Source: Bradyrhizobium sp. CCGUVB1N3
GTDB taxonomy: Bacteria; Pseudomonadota; Alphaproteobacteria; Rhizobiales; Xanthobacteraceae
Direction: 5' to 3'
Assembly (NCBI RefSeq): GCF_024199925.1
Contig: NZ_JANADR010000001.1
Coordinates: forward strand, 6,141,501 to 6,205,500
Length of the DNA: 64,000 bases
A model generated the notes under the pieces. That model made no database searches. It had not been told where the DNA came from and saw only the letters and a program-made list of their open reading frames with translations. Positions 35,663-44,657 of the stretch are shown piece by piece. The stretch's first letter is position 1, and each line of letters begins with the position of its first letter. The position numbers and the translations under genes were made by a program.

Positions 35663-36643
35663 TCAATTTGACGCGGCGGGCTGCCATAGCGCCAGCATTC
35701 CGTCCAAACCGATCCGATCGACCGCCTGAGCGACGCCGCTGCGCTCGATCTGATGCGCCAGCGAGCTCAAACCGATGGCTTCGAGCGTGACGGTCGCCGC
35801 CGTCTTGAGGAATGGCAGATCGCCAAAGCGAGGCTGGAGCTTGTAGTCGCGGACCGGCAGATCCTTCTTGACGCCCTTCTGCTCGACGAGCCAGGTCACC
35901 GCAGTTTTCTCGTCACCGAGCTGGTCGATCAGCTTCAGCTCGATCGCCTGCCGACCGGTGAAAACGCGGCCATCGGCGACTTTGTCGAGCTGCGCATCAT
36001 CCATGCCGCGCCGCTCCTTCACCAGTCCCTTGAACCAGGCGTAGGAGTCCTTCACCAGCGCATCGAGCGCGGCGCGCGCTTCGGGGCTGGTGGGCTCGAA
36101 GCCGTTCGGCGCAGCCTTCAACGGCGAGGATTTGACCTCCTCGACCTTCACGCCGATGGTCTTCAGGAGGTCGGTGACGTTCGGAAACTGGAACAAGACG
36201 CCGATCGAGCCGACCAGCGAGCTTTGCTGGGCGATGATGTGGTCGGCCGAGATCGCGGTGATGTAGCCGCCGGAAGCGGCAAGCCCCTCGACCACCACGA
36301 CGAGCGGCTTCTTCGCCTTCAGACGCGTCAGCGAATCGTAGAGCTGCTCGGAGCCCGCGGTGGTGCCGCCCGGCGAATTGATGTGAACGATGACGGCAGC
36401 CGCGCGCGAATTCTCCAGCCGCTCGAGCGCCTGGGTGCGATCGGCGTCGCTGCGGATCAGGCCATCGATCTGGACACGCGCGATCGAGCCGGCGGACGCG
36501 AATGTACCGCGCGCGCCCGGCGTCGCGACCAGCGCAAAGCCTGCAATCGCCGCGATCGCGATCAGCGCGGCAGCGACGCGCCAGAAGGTCAGCTTGCGGC
36601 GGATCCGGCGGCGATCGACGATGATGTCCGAATCGAGCGACAT
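35663..36643 (-). CDS. sppA: Signal peptide peptidase SppA
   Basis: SppA is a membrane-anchored serine protease that degrades cleaved signal peptides. The 326-residue, half-size form has an anchor helix at about 21-41 (WRVAAALIAIAAIAGFALVA) and the Ser-Lys dyad: Ser124 in GLAASGGYITA and Lys176 in KSSPLKAAPNGFEP. The oxyanion loop region VHINSPGGTTAGS is present. The gene precedes ihfB by 172 bp, in which I see nothing notable. Confidence 0.94.
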   Translation of the reverse strand: MSLDSDIIVDRRRIRRKLTFWRVAAALIAIAAIAGFALVATPGARGTFASAGSIARVQIDGLIRSDADRTQALERLENSRAAAVIVHINSPGGTTAGSEQLYDSLTRLKAKKPLVVVVEGLAASGGYITAISADHIIAQQSSLVGSIGVLFQFPNVTDLLKTIGVKVEEVKSSPLKAAPNGFEPTSPEARAALDALVKDSYAWFKGLVKERRGMDDAQLDKVADGRVFTGRQAIELKLIDQLGDEKTAVTWLVEQKGVKKDLPVRDYKLQPRFGDLPFLKTAATVTLEAIGLSSLAHQIERSGVAQAVDRIGLDGMLALWQPAASN

Positions 36644-36765
36644 CGAAAAATCTCCAAATGTGGGTTCACGCCTTTTGCAGGCGCAGCGTGACCATCGGCT
36701 TATCTGGATACATCAATTGCGATGCAATTTGAAGAATTGAAGGCCTGATCGCGCCGCACCCTTGG

Positions 36766-36923
36766 TGTCGTTCCGGCCTCGTGCGCAATTGCGCGGGGGG
36801 GGCCGGGACCCATAATCCCAGGGATGTAACGCGAGCTGGCAACTCCGAATCTTCGCCAAACTCAATCCTTTGAGGATGGGTCCCGGATCTGCGCTCCGCT
36901 TCGCTGCGCTTGTCCGGGACGAC
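36766..36923. repeat. REP-like inverted repeat in the 36644-37001 intergenic region
   Basis: TGTCGTTCCGGCCTCGTGCG and, mirrored at the far end, TGCGCTTGTCCGGGACGAC, enclose inner arms GGCCGGGACCCATAATCC and GATGGGTCCCGGATC. It belongs to the same group as the elements near 4.5, 8.9 and 29.4 kb. This 358-bp gap also holds the rpsA terminator (36947-36974) and the sppA promoter; no gene is visible. Confidence 0.75.
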
Positions 36924-36946
36924 GAAGGAATTTGTGATGGCGCAAC

Positions 36947-36974
36947 AAAAAAGCCCCGGCAGATCGCCGGGGCT
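36947..36974 (-). terminator. Rho-independent terminator of rpsA
   Basis: Read on the minus strand, AGCCCCGGC and GCCGGGGCT form a perfect 9-bp stem around the 5-nt loop GATCT, followed by six T residues. It lies 27 bp after the rpsA stop codon. Confidence 0.92.
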
Positions 36975-37001
36975 TTGATGCTTGCGAAACAAGCGTACCG
37001 C

Positions 37002-38711
37002 TTACTTGTTCTCGCCGCGGTTCTTGAGCGCGGTACCGAGAATGTCGCCGAGCGTCGCCCCCGAATCGGAGGAGCCGTACTGCGCGATGGCTTCCTTCTC
37101 CTCGGCGACTTCGAGCGCCTTGATCGACACCTGGACCTTGCGGGCCTTCTTGTCGAACTGGATGACGCGGGCATCGACCTTCTCGCCGACGGCGAAGCGT
37201 TCGGCGCGCTGGTCGTTGCGGTCACGGGCAAGCTCGGAGCGCTTGATGAAGGTGGTGAAGTCGGTACCGGCGATCTTCACCTCGATACCGGCTTCCTTCA
37301 CTTCGAGCACTTCGCAGGTCACGACCGCGCCCTTCTTGACATCGCCCGGCTCGGCGAAGGGGTCGCCTTCGAGCTGCTTGATGCCCAGCGAGATGCGCTC
37401 CTTCTCGACGTCCACATCGAGCACGACGGCCTTCACGACGTCGCCCTTCTTGTAGTTGTCGATCACCTGCTCGCCCGGAAGCTTCCAGTCGAGGTCGGAG
37501 AGGTGGACCATGCCGTCGACGTCGCCCTCGAGACCCAGGAACAGGCCGAACTCGGTCTTGTTCTTGACCTCGCCCTCGACCACCGAACCGGTCGGATGCT
37601 TCTCGACGAAGACCTCCCAGGGGTTGCGCATGGTCTGCTTGAGGCCGAGCGAGATGCGGCGCTTGACGGAATCGACCTCCAGCACCTGCACTTCGACTTC
37701 CTGCGAGGTCGAGACGATCTTGCCGGGGTGCATGTTCTTCTTGGTCCACGACATCTCGGAGACGTGGATCAGGCCTTCGATGCCCGGCTCGAGCTCGACG
37801 AACGCGCCGTAGTCGGTGATGTTGGTGACACGGCCGGTGAAGCGCGCACCCAGCGGGTACTTGGCTTCGATGCCCTGCCACGGATCGTCCAGCAGCTGCT
37901 TCATGCCCAGCGAGATGCGGTGCGTCTCGTGGTTGATCTTGATGATCTTGACCTTCACGGTCTGGCCGATCGAGAGCACCTCGGTCGGGTGGTTGACGCG
38001 GCGCCACGCGATGTCGGTGACGTGCAAGAGGCCGTCGATGCCGCCGAGATCAACGAACGCACCGTAATCGGTGATGTTCTTGACCACGCCGTCGATGACC
38101 TGACCCTCTTCGAGGTTCTGCACCAGTTCCTGACGCTGCTCGGCGCGCGTCTCTTCCAGCACCGTGCGACGGGAGACGACGATGTTGCCGCGGCGGCGAT
38201 CCATCTTGAGGATCTGGAACGGCTGCGAGTTGTTCATCAGCGGCGCGACGTCGCGGATCGGACGGATGTCGACCTGGGAGCGCGGCAGGAAGGCCACCGC
38301 GCCGTCGAGGTCGACGGTGAAGCCGCCCTTGACCTGGTTGAAGATGACGCCGTTGACCTTTTCGTTGTTCTGGAACGCCTTCTCGAGCTTGCCCCAGCTC
38401 TCTTCGCGGCGCGCCTTGTCGCGCGACAGCACGGCCTCGCCGAGGGCGTTTTCGATGCGATCGAGGAACACTTCCACCTCGTCGCCGACCTTGAGGTCGC
38501 TCTCACGGCCGGGGCCGGAAAATTCGCGCAGCGCGACGCGGCCCTCGGTCTTCAGGCCGACGTCGATGACGGCCATGTCCTTTTCAATTGCAACAACCTT
38601 GCCCTTGACGACGGAGCTTTCCTGCAGATTGCCACCTGCAAAGGACTCGTCGAGCATCGCGGCGAAATCGTCACGCGAGGGGCTGTAGGTATTAGCGGAA
38701 GTCGAAGCCAT
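37002..38711 (-). CDS. rpsA: 30S ribosomal protein S1
   Basis: S1 binds mRNA on the 30S subunit and helps initiation on leaders with weak Shine-Dalgarno sites. The 569-residue protein carries six S1 repeats; the clearest are VVKNITDYGAFVDLGGIDGL, RVTNITDYGAFVELEPGIEG and EVKNKTEFGLFLGLEGDVDG, each followed by an H(V/L)S- or HVTD-type loop. The frame is open to 38810, but MASTSANTYSPSRDDFAAML is the family start. It is downstream of cmk, from which a 266-bp leader region (38712-38977) with no visible gene separates it. Confidence 0.97.
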   Translation of the reverse strand: MASTSANTYSPSRDDFAAMLDESFAGGNLQESSVVKGKVVAIEKDMAVIDVGLKTEGRVALREFSGPGRESDLKVGDEVEVFLDRIENALGEAVLSRDKARREESWGKLEKAFQNNEKVNGVIFNQVKGGFTVDLDGAVAFLPRSQVDIRPIRDVAPLMNNSQPFQILKMDRRRGNIVVSRRTVLEETRAEQRQELVQNLEEGQVIDGVVKNITDYGAFVDLGGIDGLLHVTDIAWRRVNHPTEVLSIGQTVKVKIIKINHETHRISLGMKQLLDDPWQGIEAKYPLGARFTGRVTNITDYGAFVELEPGIEGLIHVSEMSWTKKNMHPGKIVSTSQEVEVQVLEVDSVKRRISLGLKQTMRNPWEVFVEKHPTGSVVEGEVKNKTEFGLFLGLEGDVDGMVHLSDLDWKLPGEQVIDNYKKGDVVKAVVLDVDVEKERISLGIKQLEGDPFAEPGDVKKGAVVTCEVLEVKEAGIEVKIAGTDFTTFIKRSELARDRNDQRAERFAVGEKVDARVIQFDKKARKVQVSIKALEVAEEKEAIAQYGSSDSGATLGDILGTALKNRGENK

Positions 38712-38977
38712 TTGTTCTCCAGTTGCGGACGTCTTGCCGGCCGTTGGGTTTATGGGCGTATCGCGCGCGCATTGTCGGAAGGTCCGCAAAACCTTCGAGC
38801 GACCGCTCATTGCCCCGGGTCTTCACCGAGAACAGCAGGAGCGGGCCGGCGAGAGCCCGCGCGTTCGATACGTTGAATTGCTTCCGGAGCCTTAAATCGT
38901 CGCCGGTCCCAAAACGGGGATCGGAATATCGACCTTCAAGAACGGGAGCGGGCTCTTCCTCCAATGACGACCGCGGC

Positions 38978-39616
38978 TTAAGCCCGCGGACGGCCCGCTC
39001 GGACGGCCTCGATAATGTCGATGGCGGCCCGGACGCCGCCTTCTATATCCAGTTGGGAGTTATCAAGCAAGTAAGCATCCGGGGCGGGCTTGAGGGGCGC
39101 CACGGGCCGATTCTGGTCGCGTTCGTCGCGCGCGATGATGTCGGCCAGCACGGCGGCTTCGTCCGCCTCCTCGCCCCGCGCCCTGGCCTCCATGGTGCGG
39201 CGGCGGGCACGGACCTTGGGGTCGGCGACGACAAAGATCTTCACGTCGGCGTCAGGGCAGATCACGGTTCCAATATCGCGGCCGTCGAGCACCGCACCGG
39301 GCGGGTCGGCGGCAAATTGCCGCTGGAAATTGACCAGGACTTCGCGAACCCTGGGAATTGCGGAAACCACGGAGGCGGCGTCGCCAATCTGCTGGGTCTT
39401 CAGGACGGGATTGCCGAATTTTTCGGGATCAAGTTCCAAGGCCACCGCGACGGCCGCGGCCTCGTCGCGCAGGTCGGCGCCCGCCTGCATCAGCGCATGG
39501 GCCACCGCGCGATAGATCACGCCGGTATCGAGGTGACGATAGCCGTAATGATGCGCGAGGCGCTTGCCAAGCGTGCCCTTGCCGGAGGCTGCGGGGCCGT
39601 CGATGGCGATGATCAT
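38978..39616 (-). CDS. cmk: Cytidylate kinase
   Basis: Cmk phosphorylates CMP and dCMP with ATP. The 212-residue protein starts [20 protein letters not shown], the family P-loop, and has [37 protein letters not shown] and [14 protein letters not shown] in the lid. Its start overlaps the aroA stop by 4 nt; aroA-cmk-rpsA is a classical bacterial order. Confidence 0.96.
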   Translation of the reverse strand: MIIAIDGPAASGKGTLGKRLAHHYGYRHLDTGVIYRAVAHALMQAGADLRDEAAAVAVALELDPEKFGNPVLKTQQIGDAASVVSAIPRVREVLVNFQRQFAADPPGAVLDGRDIGTVICPDADVKIFVVADPKVRARRRTMEARARGEEADEAAVLADIIARDERDQNRPVAPLKPAPDAYLLDNSQLDIEGGVRAAIDIIEAVRAGRPRA

Positions 39617-40950
39617 GAAAAATCGGCCCCCAGCGAACGCATCATCGGAATGAAGTCAGGAAAGCTGGTGGCGATGAAGGCGGTGTCGTCGACCTTCACG
39701 GCCCTGTCGGACGCACAGCCCATCACCAGCGCCGACATCGCGATCCGGTGATCCATATGGGTGGCGACGAGACCGCCGCCGGGCACATGGCCCCTGCCCA
39801 CGACGATCAGATCGTCGCCGGAGATCTCGACCTTCACGCCGTTGACGCGCAGCATGTCGGCGGTCGCCGCCAGCCGATCGGATTCCTTGACGCGCAGCTC
39901 GTGCAGCCCGCGCATGATGGTCGTGCCTTCGGCGAAGGACGCCGCCACCGCGAGCACCAGATATTCGTCGATCATCGACGGCGCACGCTCCGGCGGAACC
40001 TCGACGCCGCGCAGTTTCGAGGCGCGCACGCGCAAGCTCGCCATCGGCTCACCGGCGTCGCCGCGGACCTCGCTCTCCTCGATCGAGCCGCCCATTTCGC
40101 GGAGCGTCGTGAAGAGCCCGGTGCGCAGCGGATTGGTCATGACGTCGGACAGGATGACATCGGAGCCTTCGGCGATCAGCGCGGCGACGACCGGAAAGGC
40201 CGCCGAGGACGGATCGGCCGGCACGACGACGTCTGCACCGTGCAGCTCGGGTTGTCCGGCGAGCGTGATGCGGCGGCCATGTGGGCCTTCGTTCACCGAG
40301 GTGATGTCAGCGCCAAAATGCTTCAGCATCAATTCGGTGTGGTCGCGGCTCGCCTCGGTCTCGATGACCGTGGTGATGCCGGGCGCGGCCAGCCCGGCCA
40401 GCAGCACGGCCGACTTGATCTGGGCCGAGGCGACCGGAGTCTTGTAGGTGATCGGCAGCGGATCGCGCGCCCCTTGAACGGTCAGGGGCAGACGGCCGCC
40501 CTCGCCGCCGGACACGACCCTGGCCCCCATCTTCTCGAGCGGATCCAGGATCCGTCGCATCGGGCGGCTGCGGAGCGAGGCATCGCCGTCGAACACCGCG
40601 GAGATTGGGCAGCCTGCGACCGCCCCCATCACCAGCCGGCAGCCGGTCCCGGAGTTCCCGAAATCCAGGGGCGCCTTGGGCTGGGCAAAGCCGGCGACCC
40701 CGACCCCGCGCACGCGCCAGGCAAAATCGCCGGTGCGCTCGACCGTGGCGCCGAGCGCCTGCATGGACTTGGCGGTATTGAGGACATCCTCGCCCTCCAG
40801 CAGGCCGGTGATCCGGGTCTCGCCGACCGACAGCGCGCCCAGGATGAGCGAGCGGTGGGAAATCGACTTATCCCCGGGTACCCGCACTTTCCCGGTCAGG
40901 GCGCCGCCGGCGCGCGACTGAAGCGGCCTCGGTTGGTCGGAATGGGTCAA
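39613..40950 (-). CDS. aroA: 3-phosphoshikimate 1-carboxyvinyltransferase (class II-like)
   Basis: AroA joins phosphoenolpyruvate to shikimate 3-phosphate in aromatic amino acid synthesis. The 445 residues resemble the Agrobacterium CP4 enzyme: [11 protein letters not shown] (24-34), [47 protein letters not shown] and [10 protein letters not shown]. At the position of CP4 Ala100, which gives glyphosate tolerance, this protein has Gly101 ([15 protein letters not shown]), and the class II NxTR motif reads NPLR. It is therefore class II-like in overall sequence but probably sensitive; that is inference. It is the first gene of aroA-cmk-rpsA. Confidence 0.95.
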   Translation of the reverse strand: MTHSDQPRPLQSRAGGALTGKVRVPGDKSISHRSLILGALSVGETRITGLLEGEDVLNTAKSMQALGATVERTGDFAWRVRGVGVAGFAQPKAPLDFGNSGTGCRLVMGAVAGCPISAVFDGDASLRSRPMRRILDPLEKMGARVVSGGEGGRLPLTVQGARDPLPITYKTPVASAQIKSAVLLAGLAAPGITTVIETEASRDHTELMLKHFGADITSVNEGPHGRRITLAGQPELHGADVVVPADPSSAAFPVVAALIAEGSDVILSDVMTNPLRTGLFTTLREMGGSIEESEVRGDAGEPMASLRVRASKLRGVEVPPERAPSMIDEYLVLAVAASFAEGTTIMRGLHELRVKESDRLAATADMLRVNGVKVEISGDDLIVVGRGHVPGGGLVATHMDHRIAMSALVMGCASDRAVKVDDTAFIATSFPDFIPMMRSLGADFS

Positions 40951-41130
40951 GATTGTGTCCTTGAATGCCCTCGGATGGTCTTTGTGTGTCCTTGGGGGCT
41001 CGCGGGCGCAGGTACCACATGGTCAGCCCGCCGTCACGGGCATGTCTTTCTTCCGTAATGCGCTATTGACAGCGGGCCGCCAACTAGCCAAGTGAAGCAC
41101 CGCTTTTCAGACATTCCCAGGATTCCTGCC

Positions 41131-41535
41131 GTGGCCAAGTCCGAACTCGGAACCAAACGCATTTGCCCGACCACGGGCAAGAAGTTCTATGACCTCAACA
41201 AGAATCCGGTGATCTCGCCCTATACCGGCGAGGTGGTGCCGATTGCGCCGGTGGCGCCGTCGCGCCCGACCCGCGGCGCCGAGGCGCGCAGCATGGCCCA
41301 GGACACCGCGCCGGTGCCGGCCGAGGCCGAAGAGGTCTCGCTCGAGGAGGCCGATGCCGAGGAGAACACCGGCAAGGTCAAGGCCGCCGTGCCCGAATCA
41401 GAGGACGACATCGAGGTCGACGAGACCATCGAGGACGACGATGACGATGATTCGACCTTCATCGCCGACGACGAAGAGGGCGATGAGGACGTGACCGACA
41501 TCATTGGTGATGTCGGAGGCGATGAAGAGACTTGA
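41131..41535 (+). CDS. FYDLN acidic protein (TIGR02300 family)
   Basis: The 134-residue protein begins VAKSELGTKRICPTTGKKFY and DLNKNPVISPYTGE, the conserved head of a family known only by this FYDLN motif, with a single Cys-Pro pair, and continues into a highly acidic, low-complexity tail (EDDIEVDETIEDDDDDDS). Function is unknown. A GTG at 41131 is the likely start because it stands exactly at the family N terminus; an ATG-free extension to 41092 exists in frame. It is divergent from aroA and followed by a tRNA. Confidence 0.9.
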   Translation: MAKSELGTKRICPTTGKKFYDLNKNPVISPYTGEVVPIAPVAPSRPTRGAEARSMAQDTAPVPAEAEEVSLEEADAEENTGKVKAAVPESEDDIEVDETIEDDDDDDSTFIADDEEGDEDVTDIIGDVGGDEET

Positions 41536-41542
41536 GATAATT

Positions 41543-41569
41543 CCAGAACTGTGGTTCTGGGTCTTTCCC
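41543..41569 (+). terminator. Possible terminator after the FYDLN gene
   Basis: CCAGAAC and GTTCTGG form a 7-bp stem with a TGTG loop, followed by GTCTTTCCC. The stem is short and the U-run weak. Confidence 0.4.
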
Positions 41570-41601
41570 GACGCGCCGCCCAAGACGCGTCGGACGGTTA
41601 A

Positions 41602-41675
<74 letters not shown>

Positions 41676-41677
<2 letters not shown>

Positions 41678-41780
41678 GCCTTCGCTGGCTTCGCCAGCTA
41701 CGGCGCGGCAAGCCAGCTCCGCTCCATCGTAGCGAAGCTAGCGAAGGCTGCCGCGGCGTAGCCCGAAGGGCGAAGACGGG
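41676..41780. repeat. Palindromic element joined to the tRNA 3' end
   Basis: CAGCCTTCGCT (41676-41686) starts within the tRNA CCA end and is mirrored by AGCGAAGGCTG (41740-41750). Between them lie CTTCGCCAGCTACGG and CGTAGCGAAGCT, which pair further. A second small hairpin, GCCC-GAA-GGGC, lies at about 41761-41771. The element separates the tRNA from a GIY-YIG gene. I recall similar tRNA-element-GIY-YIG units elsewhere in Bradyrhizobium genomes but cannot confirm this here. Confidence 0.65.
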
Positions 41781-41840
41781 CCTCGGCAAAACCTCGCCCT
41801 GAGATACTATCCGCCCACCGCGTAGAGCGGGGGGGACAGG

Positions 41841-42077
41841 ATGAAGTACGTCTACATTCTCGAAAGCCTCAATTCCGAACATTTCTACATCGGCATCACC
41901 GAAGATCTGCGAGCCCGTCTCGCAAAGCACAACGCCGGCGAAGTGCCCCATACGTCAAAGTATGGCCCTTGGCGCATTAAAACCTACATCGCTTTCAGCG
42001 ACGCGGCGAAGGCGATTGCGTTCGAGAAATATCTGAAATCGGCTTCGGGCCGCGCTTTTGCGAAGAAGCGCCTTTGA
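41841..42077 (+). CDS. Small GIY-YIG nuclease family protein
   Basis: The 78-residue protein is a bare GIY-YIG domain: YVYILES (3-9), HFYIGIT (14-20), Arg in DLRARLAKHN (22-31) and the metal-binding Glu in IAFEKYLKSASGRAF (Glu62). The family includes homing and repair nucleases; single-domain members are abundant in rhizobia and their role is unknown. An AGGGGGGAC-type purine run (GGGGGGGACAGG) precedes the ATG. It lies 163 bp behind tRNA-Ala, separated by a palindromic element, so it may be part of a small mobile cassette. Confidence 0.85.
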   Translation: MKYVYILESLNSEHFYIGITEDLRARLAKHNAGEVPHTSKYGPWRIKTYIAFSDAAKAIAFEKYLKSASGRAFAKKRL

Positions 42078-42136
42078 GGGCAACAGAGGCTCGCGCGGCG
42101 AGGTTCGAGAGGATGGAGCTTGCCGCTGTTAGCCCC

Positions 42137-42598
42137 CTACTCCCCAATTACCGCATTCAGCCGGTCGCGCAGCGCGACGATCTCGTTCTTCATCGCGACC
42201 AGCTCGGGTACCGTGCAGTCGGACGCGGCCAGGATCGACTGCGGCACGCTGCGCGCCTTGTCCTTCAATGCCTGCCCCTGCGGCGTCAGCGCGATCAGCA
42301 CCTGGCGCTCGTCCTCGGTCGAGCGCGTGCGCCTGACGAGCTGCGCTGCTTCCAGGCGCTTGAGCAGCGGCGTGAGCGTGCCCGAGTCCAGAAACAACCT
42401 CTCGCCGATATCCTTGAGCGGCACGCCGTCGCGCTCCCACAGCACCAGCATCACCAGATATTGCGGATAGGTCAGGCCGAGCCGGTCCAGCAGCGGCTTG
42501 TAGACGCGGTTGAAGGCGTGCGCGGCGGAGTAGACTGCAAAGCAGATCTGATTATCGAGCCGCAGCGGCTGGTCGGCGGCCAGTTGTTTCCGGGCCAT
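42137..42598 (-). CDS. ohrR: Organic hydroperoxide sensor OhrR (MarR family)
   Basis: OhrR represses ohr until its reactive Cys is oxidised by organic peroxides. In this 153-residue protein Cys19 lies in [14 protein letters not shown], the conserved sensor position, followed by [19 protein letters not shown] with the Tyr pair that contacts it, and a winged helix ([32 protein letters not shown]). It is divergent from ohr; three inverted-repeat boxes lie between them. The start at [10 protein letters not shown] was preferred over an upstream in-frame start at 42664 that would cover one box. Confidence 0.94.
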   Translation of the reverse strand: MARKQLAADQPLRLDNQICFAVYSAAHAFNRVYKPLLDRLGLTYPQYLVMLVLWERDGVPLKDIGERLFLDSGTLTPLLKRLEAAQLVRRTRSTEDERQVLIALTPQGQALKDKARSVPQSILAASDCTVPELVAMKNEIVALRDRLNAVIGE

Positions 42599-42667
42599 GG
42601 AAAACCTCAACGGAAAAAGCTCACGAGATTCGCTTCGACATTCTGGGGCGAAGTGGCGGCACATTCA

Positions 42668-42730
42668 ATTGCGAACAATTAAATGTGAGGCCGCCGAATT
42701 TATATTGCGCACAATCTAATTGTCTGCAAT
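42668..42730. promoter_or_regulatory. Three ATTG-N4-CAAT boxes, candidate OhrR operators
   Basis: The inverted repeat ATTG-N4-CAAT occurs at 42668-42679 (spacer CGAA), 42704-42715 (CGCA) and 42719-42730 (TCTG). The first extends to AATTG/CAATT. All lie in the 170-bp gap between ohrR and ohr, so one regulator could control both promoters. Confidence 0.65.
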
Positions 42731-42768
42731 ACGTAACGTACCCCAACCGGAAACCAGGGAGACCCAAG

Positions 42769-43188
42769 ATGTCCGTGAACGTCCTCTACAAGACCAGCGC
42801 CAAGGCCACCGGCGGCCGCGACGGCCACGCTGCAACCCTCGACGGCGCGCTGGACGTGAAGCTCACCACCCCGAAGGAGCTCGGCGGCGGCGGCGGTGCG
42901 GGCAACAATCCCGAGCAGCTGTTCGCGGCCGGCTATGCTGCCTGCTTCATCGGCGCGATGAAGTTCGTGGCCTCCCAGGGCGGGCCGAAGGTTCCCGCCG
43001 ACACCTCGGTGACCTCGACGGTCGGCATCGGCCCGCGCTCGGAAGGCGGCCTCGACGTCGAGCTCGTGGTTTCGTTGCCCGGCGTTCCCCGCGCGGAGGC
43101 CGAGGCACTGGTCGAGAAGGCCCATCAGGTTTGCCCGTACTCCAACGCGACCCGTGGCAACGTCGACGTCCGCCTGAAGGTTGCGTGA
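42769..43188 (+). CDS. ohr: Organic hydroperoxide resistance protein Ohr
   Basis: Ohr reduces organic and fatty acid hydroperoxides with lipoyl-based thiols. The 139-residue OsmC-fold protein has both catalytic cysteines, Cys59 in [12 protein letters not shown] and Cys122 in [13 protein letters not shown], and the catalytic Arg in [12 protein letters not shown] (about Arg17). Length and motifs fit Ohr rather than OsmC. The ATG at 42769 follows the purine-rich GGGAGACCCAAG. The pair with ohrR and the shared boxes supports peroxide induction. Confidence 0.96.
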   Translation: MSVNVLYKTSAKATGGRDGHAATLDGALDVKLTTPKELGGGGGAGNNPEQLFAAGYAACFIGAMKFVASQGGPKVPADTSVTSTVGIGPRSEGGLDVELVVSLPGVPRAEAEALVEKAHQVCPYSNATRGNVDVRLKVA

Positions 43189-43376
43189 AACCAAAGGCGG
43201 CCTGGCTGGCCCGAGATCCCCCTCGAGCCAGCCACCCGCCGCCTCGATATGCCACGCCGCGGGATTGGCCGCGGTGGCGCATGCGGCCCTACGCCGGGAG
43301 CCATTGCTGGCCCAGGCGAACCTCGCTAGGCCAGTGATCGAACAGAGATCAACGAGCTGAAACGAAGGTTGCCGTC

Positions 43377-44582
43377 ATGACTTCCGAAGCCGCAATCGGT
43401 GCAATGAGCGGATTGCGCGTGATCGATCTCACGCGCGTGCTCGGCGGCCCCTATTGCACGCAGATTCTCGCCGACCACGGCGCCGACGTGATCAAGGTCG
43501 AGCCGCCCGCAGGCGATGAGGTGCGCGAATGGGGACCTCCCTTCCATGAGGAGGACGCGGCCTACTTCGTCGGCATCAACCGCAACAAGCGCTCGATCGG
43601 CCTCGACCTCGCCTCCGAGGGCGGCCGCGCCGTGCTGCTCAAGATGCTGGAGACGGCCGACGTCCTGATCGAGAATTTCAAGCCCGGCACGCTGGAGAAA
43701 TGGGGCATCGGTAACGAGGTGCTGCGCGAAAAATTTCCGCGCGTCGTGCATTGCCGGATCTGCGGCTTCGGCGCCGATGGCCCGCGAGGCGGCAATCCCG
43801 GCTATGACGCCATCATCCAGGCGATGACCGGCATGATCGCGGCGACGGGCTCGCGCGACAGCGGGCCGATGCGGATCGGCGTGCCGCTGGTCGACATCAC
43901 CACCGGGCTCTATGCGGCGATCGGCATCCTGATGGCGCTGTCGGAGCGACAGCGATCGGGCCAGGGGCAATTCCTCGAGACGACGCTCTACGAGACCGGC
44001 CTTGCGATCATGCATCCGCACACCGCGAACTACTTCATGCACGGCAAGCCCCCTGGCCTGACCGGCAACGAGCATCCCAATCTCGTGCCCTATGCGATCT
44101 TCCCGACCAGGACGGACGACATCTTCATCGGCGTCGGCAATGACGGCACTTTCCGAAAACTGGCCAAGGAGATCGGCAAGCCCGAGCTCGGCACCGATCC
44201 ACGCTTTGCCCGCAACAAGGACCGCATCGCCAATCGCGAGGCGCTGCGCGCCGAGCTTGCCGCGGTGTTCAGCCAGCATGAGGCCGAGCCGCTATGCGAC
44301 CGGTTGCTTGCGGCAGGACTGCCCGCGGGTCCGGTGCAGAAGATCGACCAGGCGTTGAACAATCCGCACACGATCTACCGCGGCGATATTATCGAGAAGG
44401 ACTGGTACAAAGGCGTCGCCTCGCCGATCCGGCTCGATCGCAGCAAGCCGAGCCTGCGCCGCGTGCCACCGAAATTCAGCCAGCATGCCACTGAAGTGCT
44501 CGGCGAGTTCGGATATTCCACGGCCGAGATCGACGCGATGGTCGAGAACGGCGTGGTCTGCGGTCCCGAGCGCAAGCGCTAG
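43377..44582 (+). CDS. CaiB/BaiF-type CoA-transferase (family III)
   Basis: Family III CoA-transferases move CoA between carboxylic acids through an aspartyl-CoA intermediate. The 401-residue protein opens GLRVIDLTRVLGGPYCTQIL and has DVLIENFKPGTLEKWG and the catalytic Asp144 in GGNPGYDAIIQAMTG. The substrate cannot be read; closest known types act on oxalyl-, formyl-, succinyl- or carnitine-related CoA. The 188 bp before it hold no clear feature. Its TAG stop coincides with the left target site of the IS element that follows. Confidence 0.9.
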   Translation: MTSEAAIGAMSGLRVIDLTRVLGGPYCTQILADHGADVIKVEPPAGDEVREWGPPFHEEDAAYFVGINRNKRSIGLDLASEGGRAVLLKMLETADVLIENFKPGTLEKWGIGNEVLREKFPRVVHCRICGFGADGPRGGNPGYDAIIQAMTGMIAATGSRDSGPMRIGVPLVDITTGLYAAIGILMALSERQRSGQGQFLETTLYETGLAIMHPHTANYFMHGKPPGLTGNEHPNLVPYAIFPTRTDDIFIGVGNDGTFRKLAKEIGKPELGTDPRFARNKDRIANREALRAELAAVFSQHEAEPLCDRLLAAGLPAGPVQKIDQALNNPHTIYRGDIIEKDWYKGVASPIRLDRSKPSLRRVPPKFSQHATEVLGEFGYSTAEIDAMVENGVVCGPERKR

Positions 44583-44657
44583 GGTCTGTACTCAATAAGG
44601 ATTCCGGCTGAGCCCGGTTTGTGATTCAAGGTCTCCGAAGATGATTTGGAGGCCGGG

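Noticed and set aside
39613..40950. AroA as a glyphosate-tolerant CP4-type enzyme
   Set aside because: The residue equal to CP4 Ala100 is Gly, as in sensitive enzymes.
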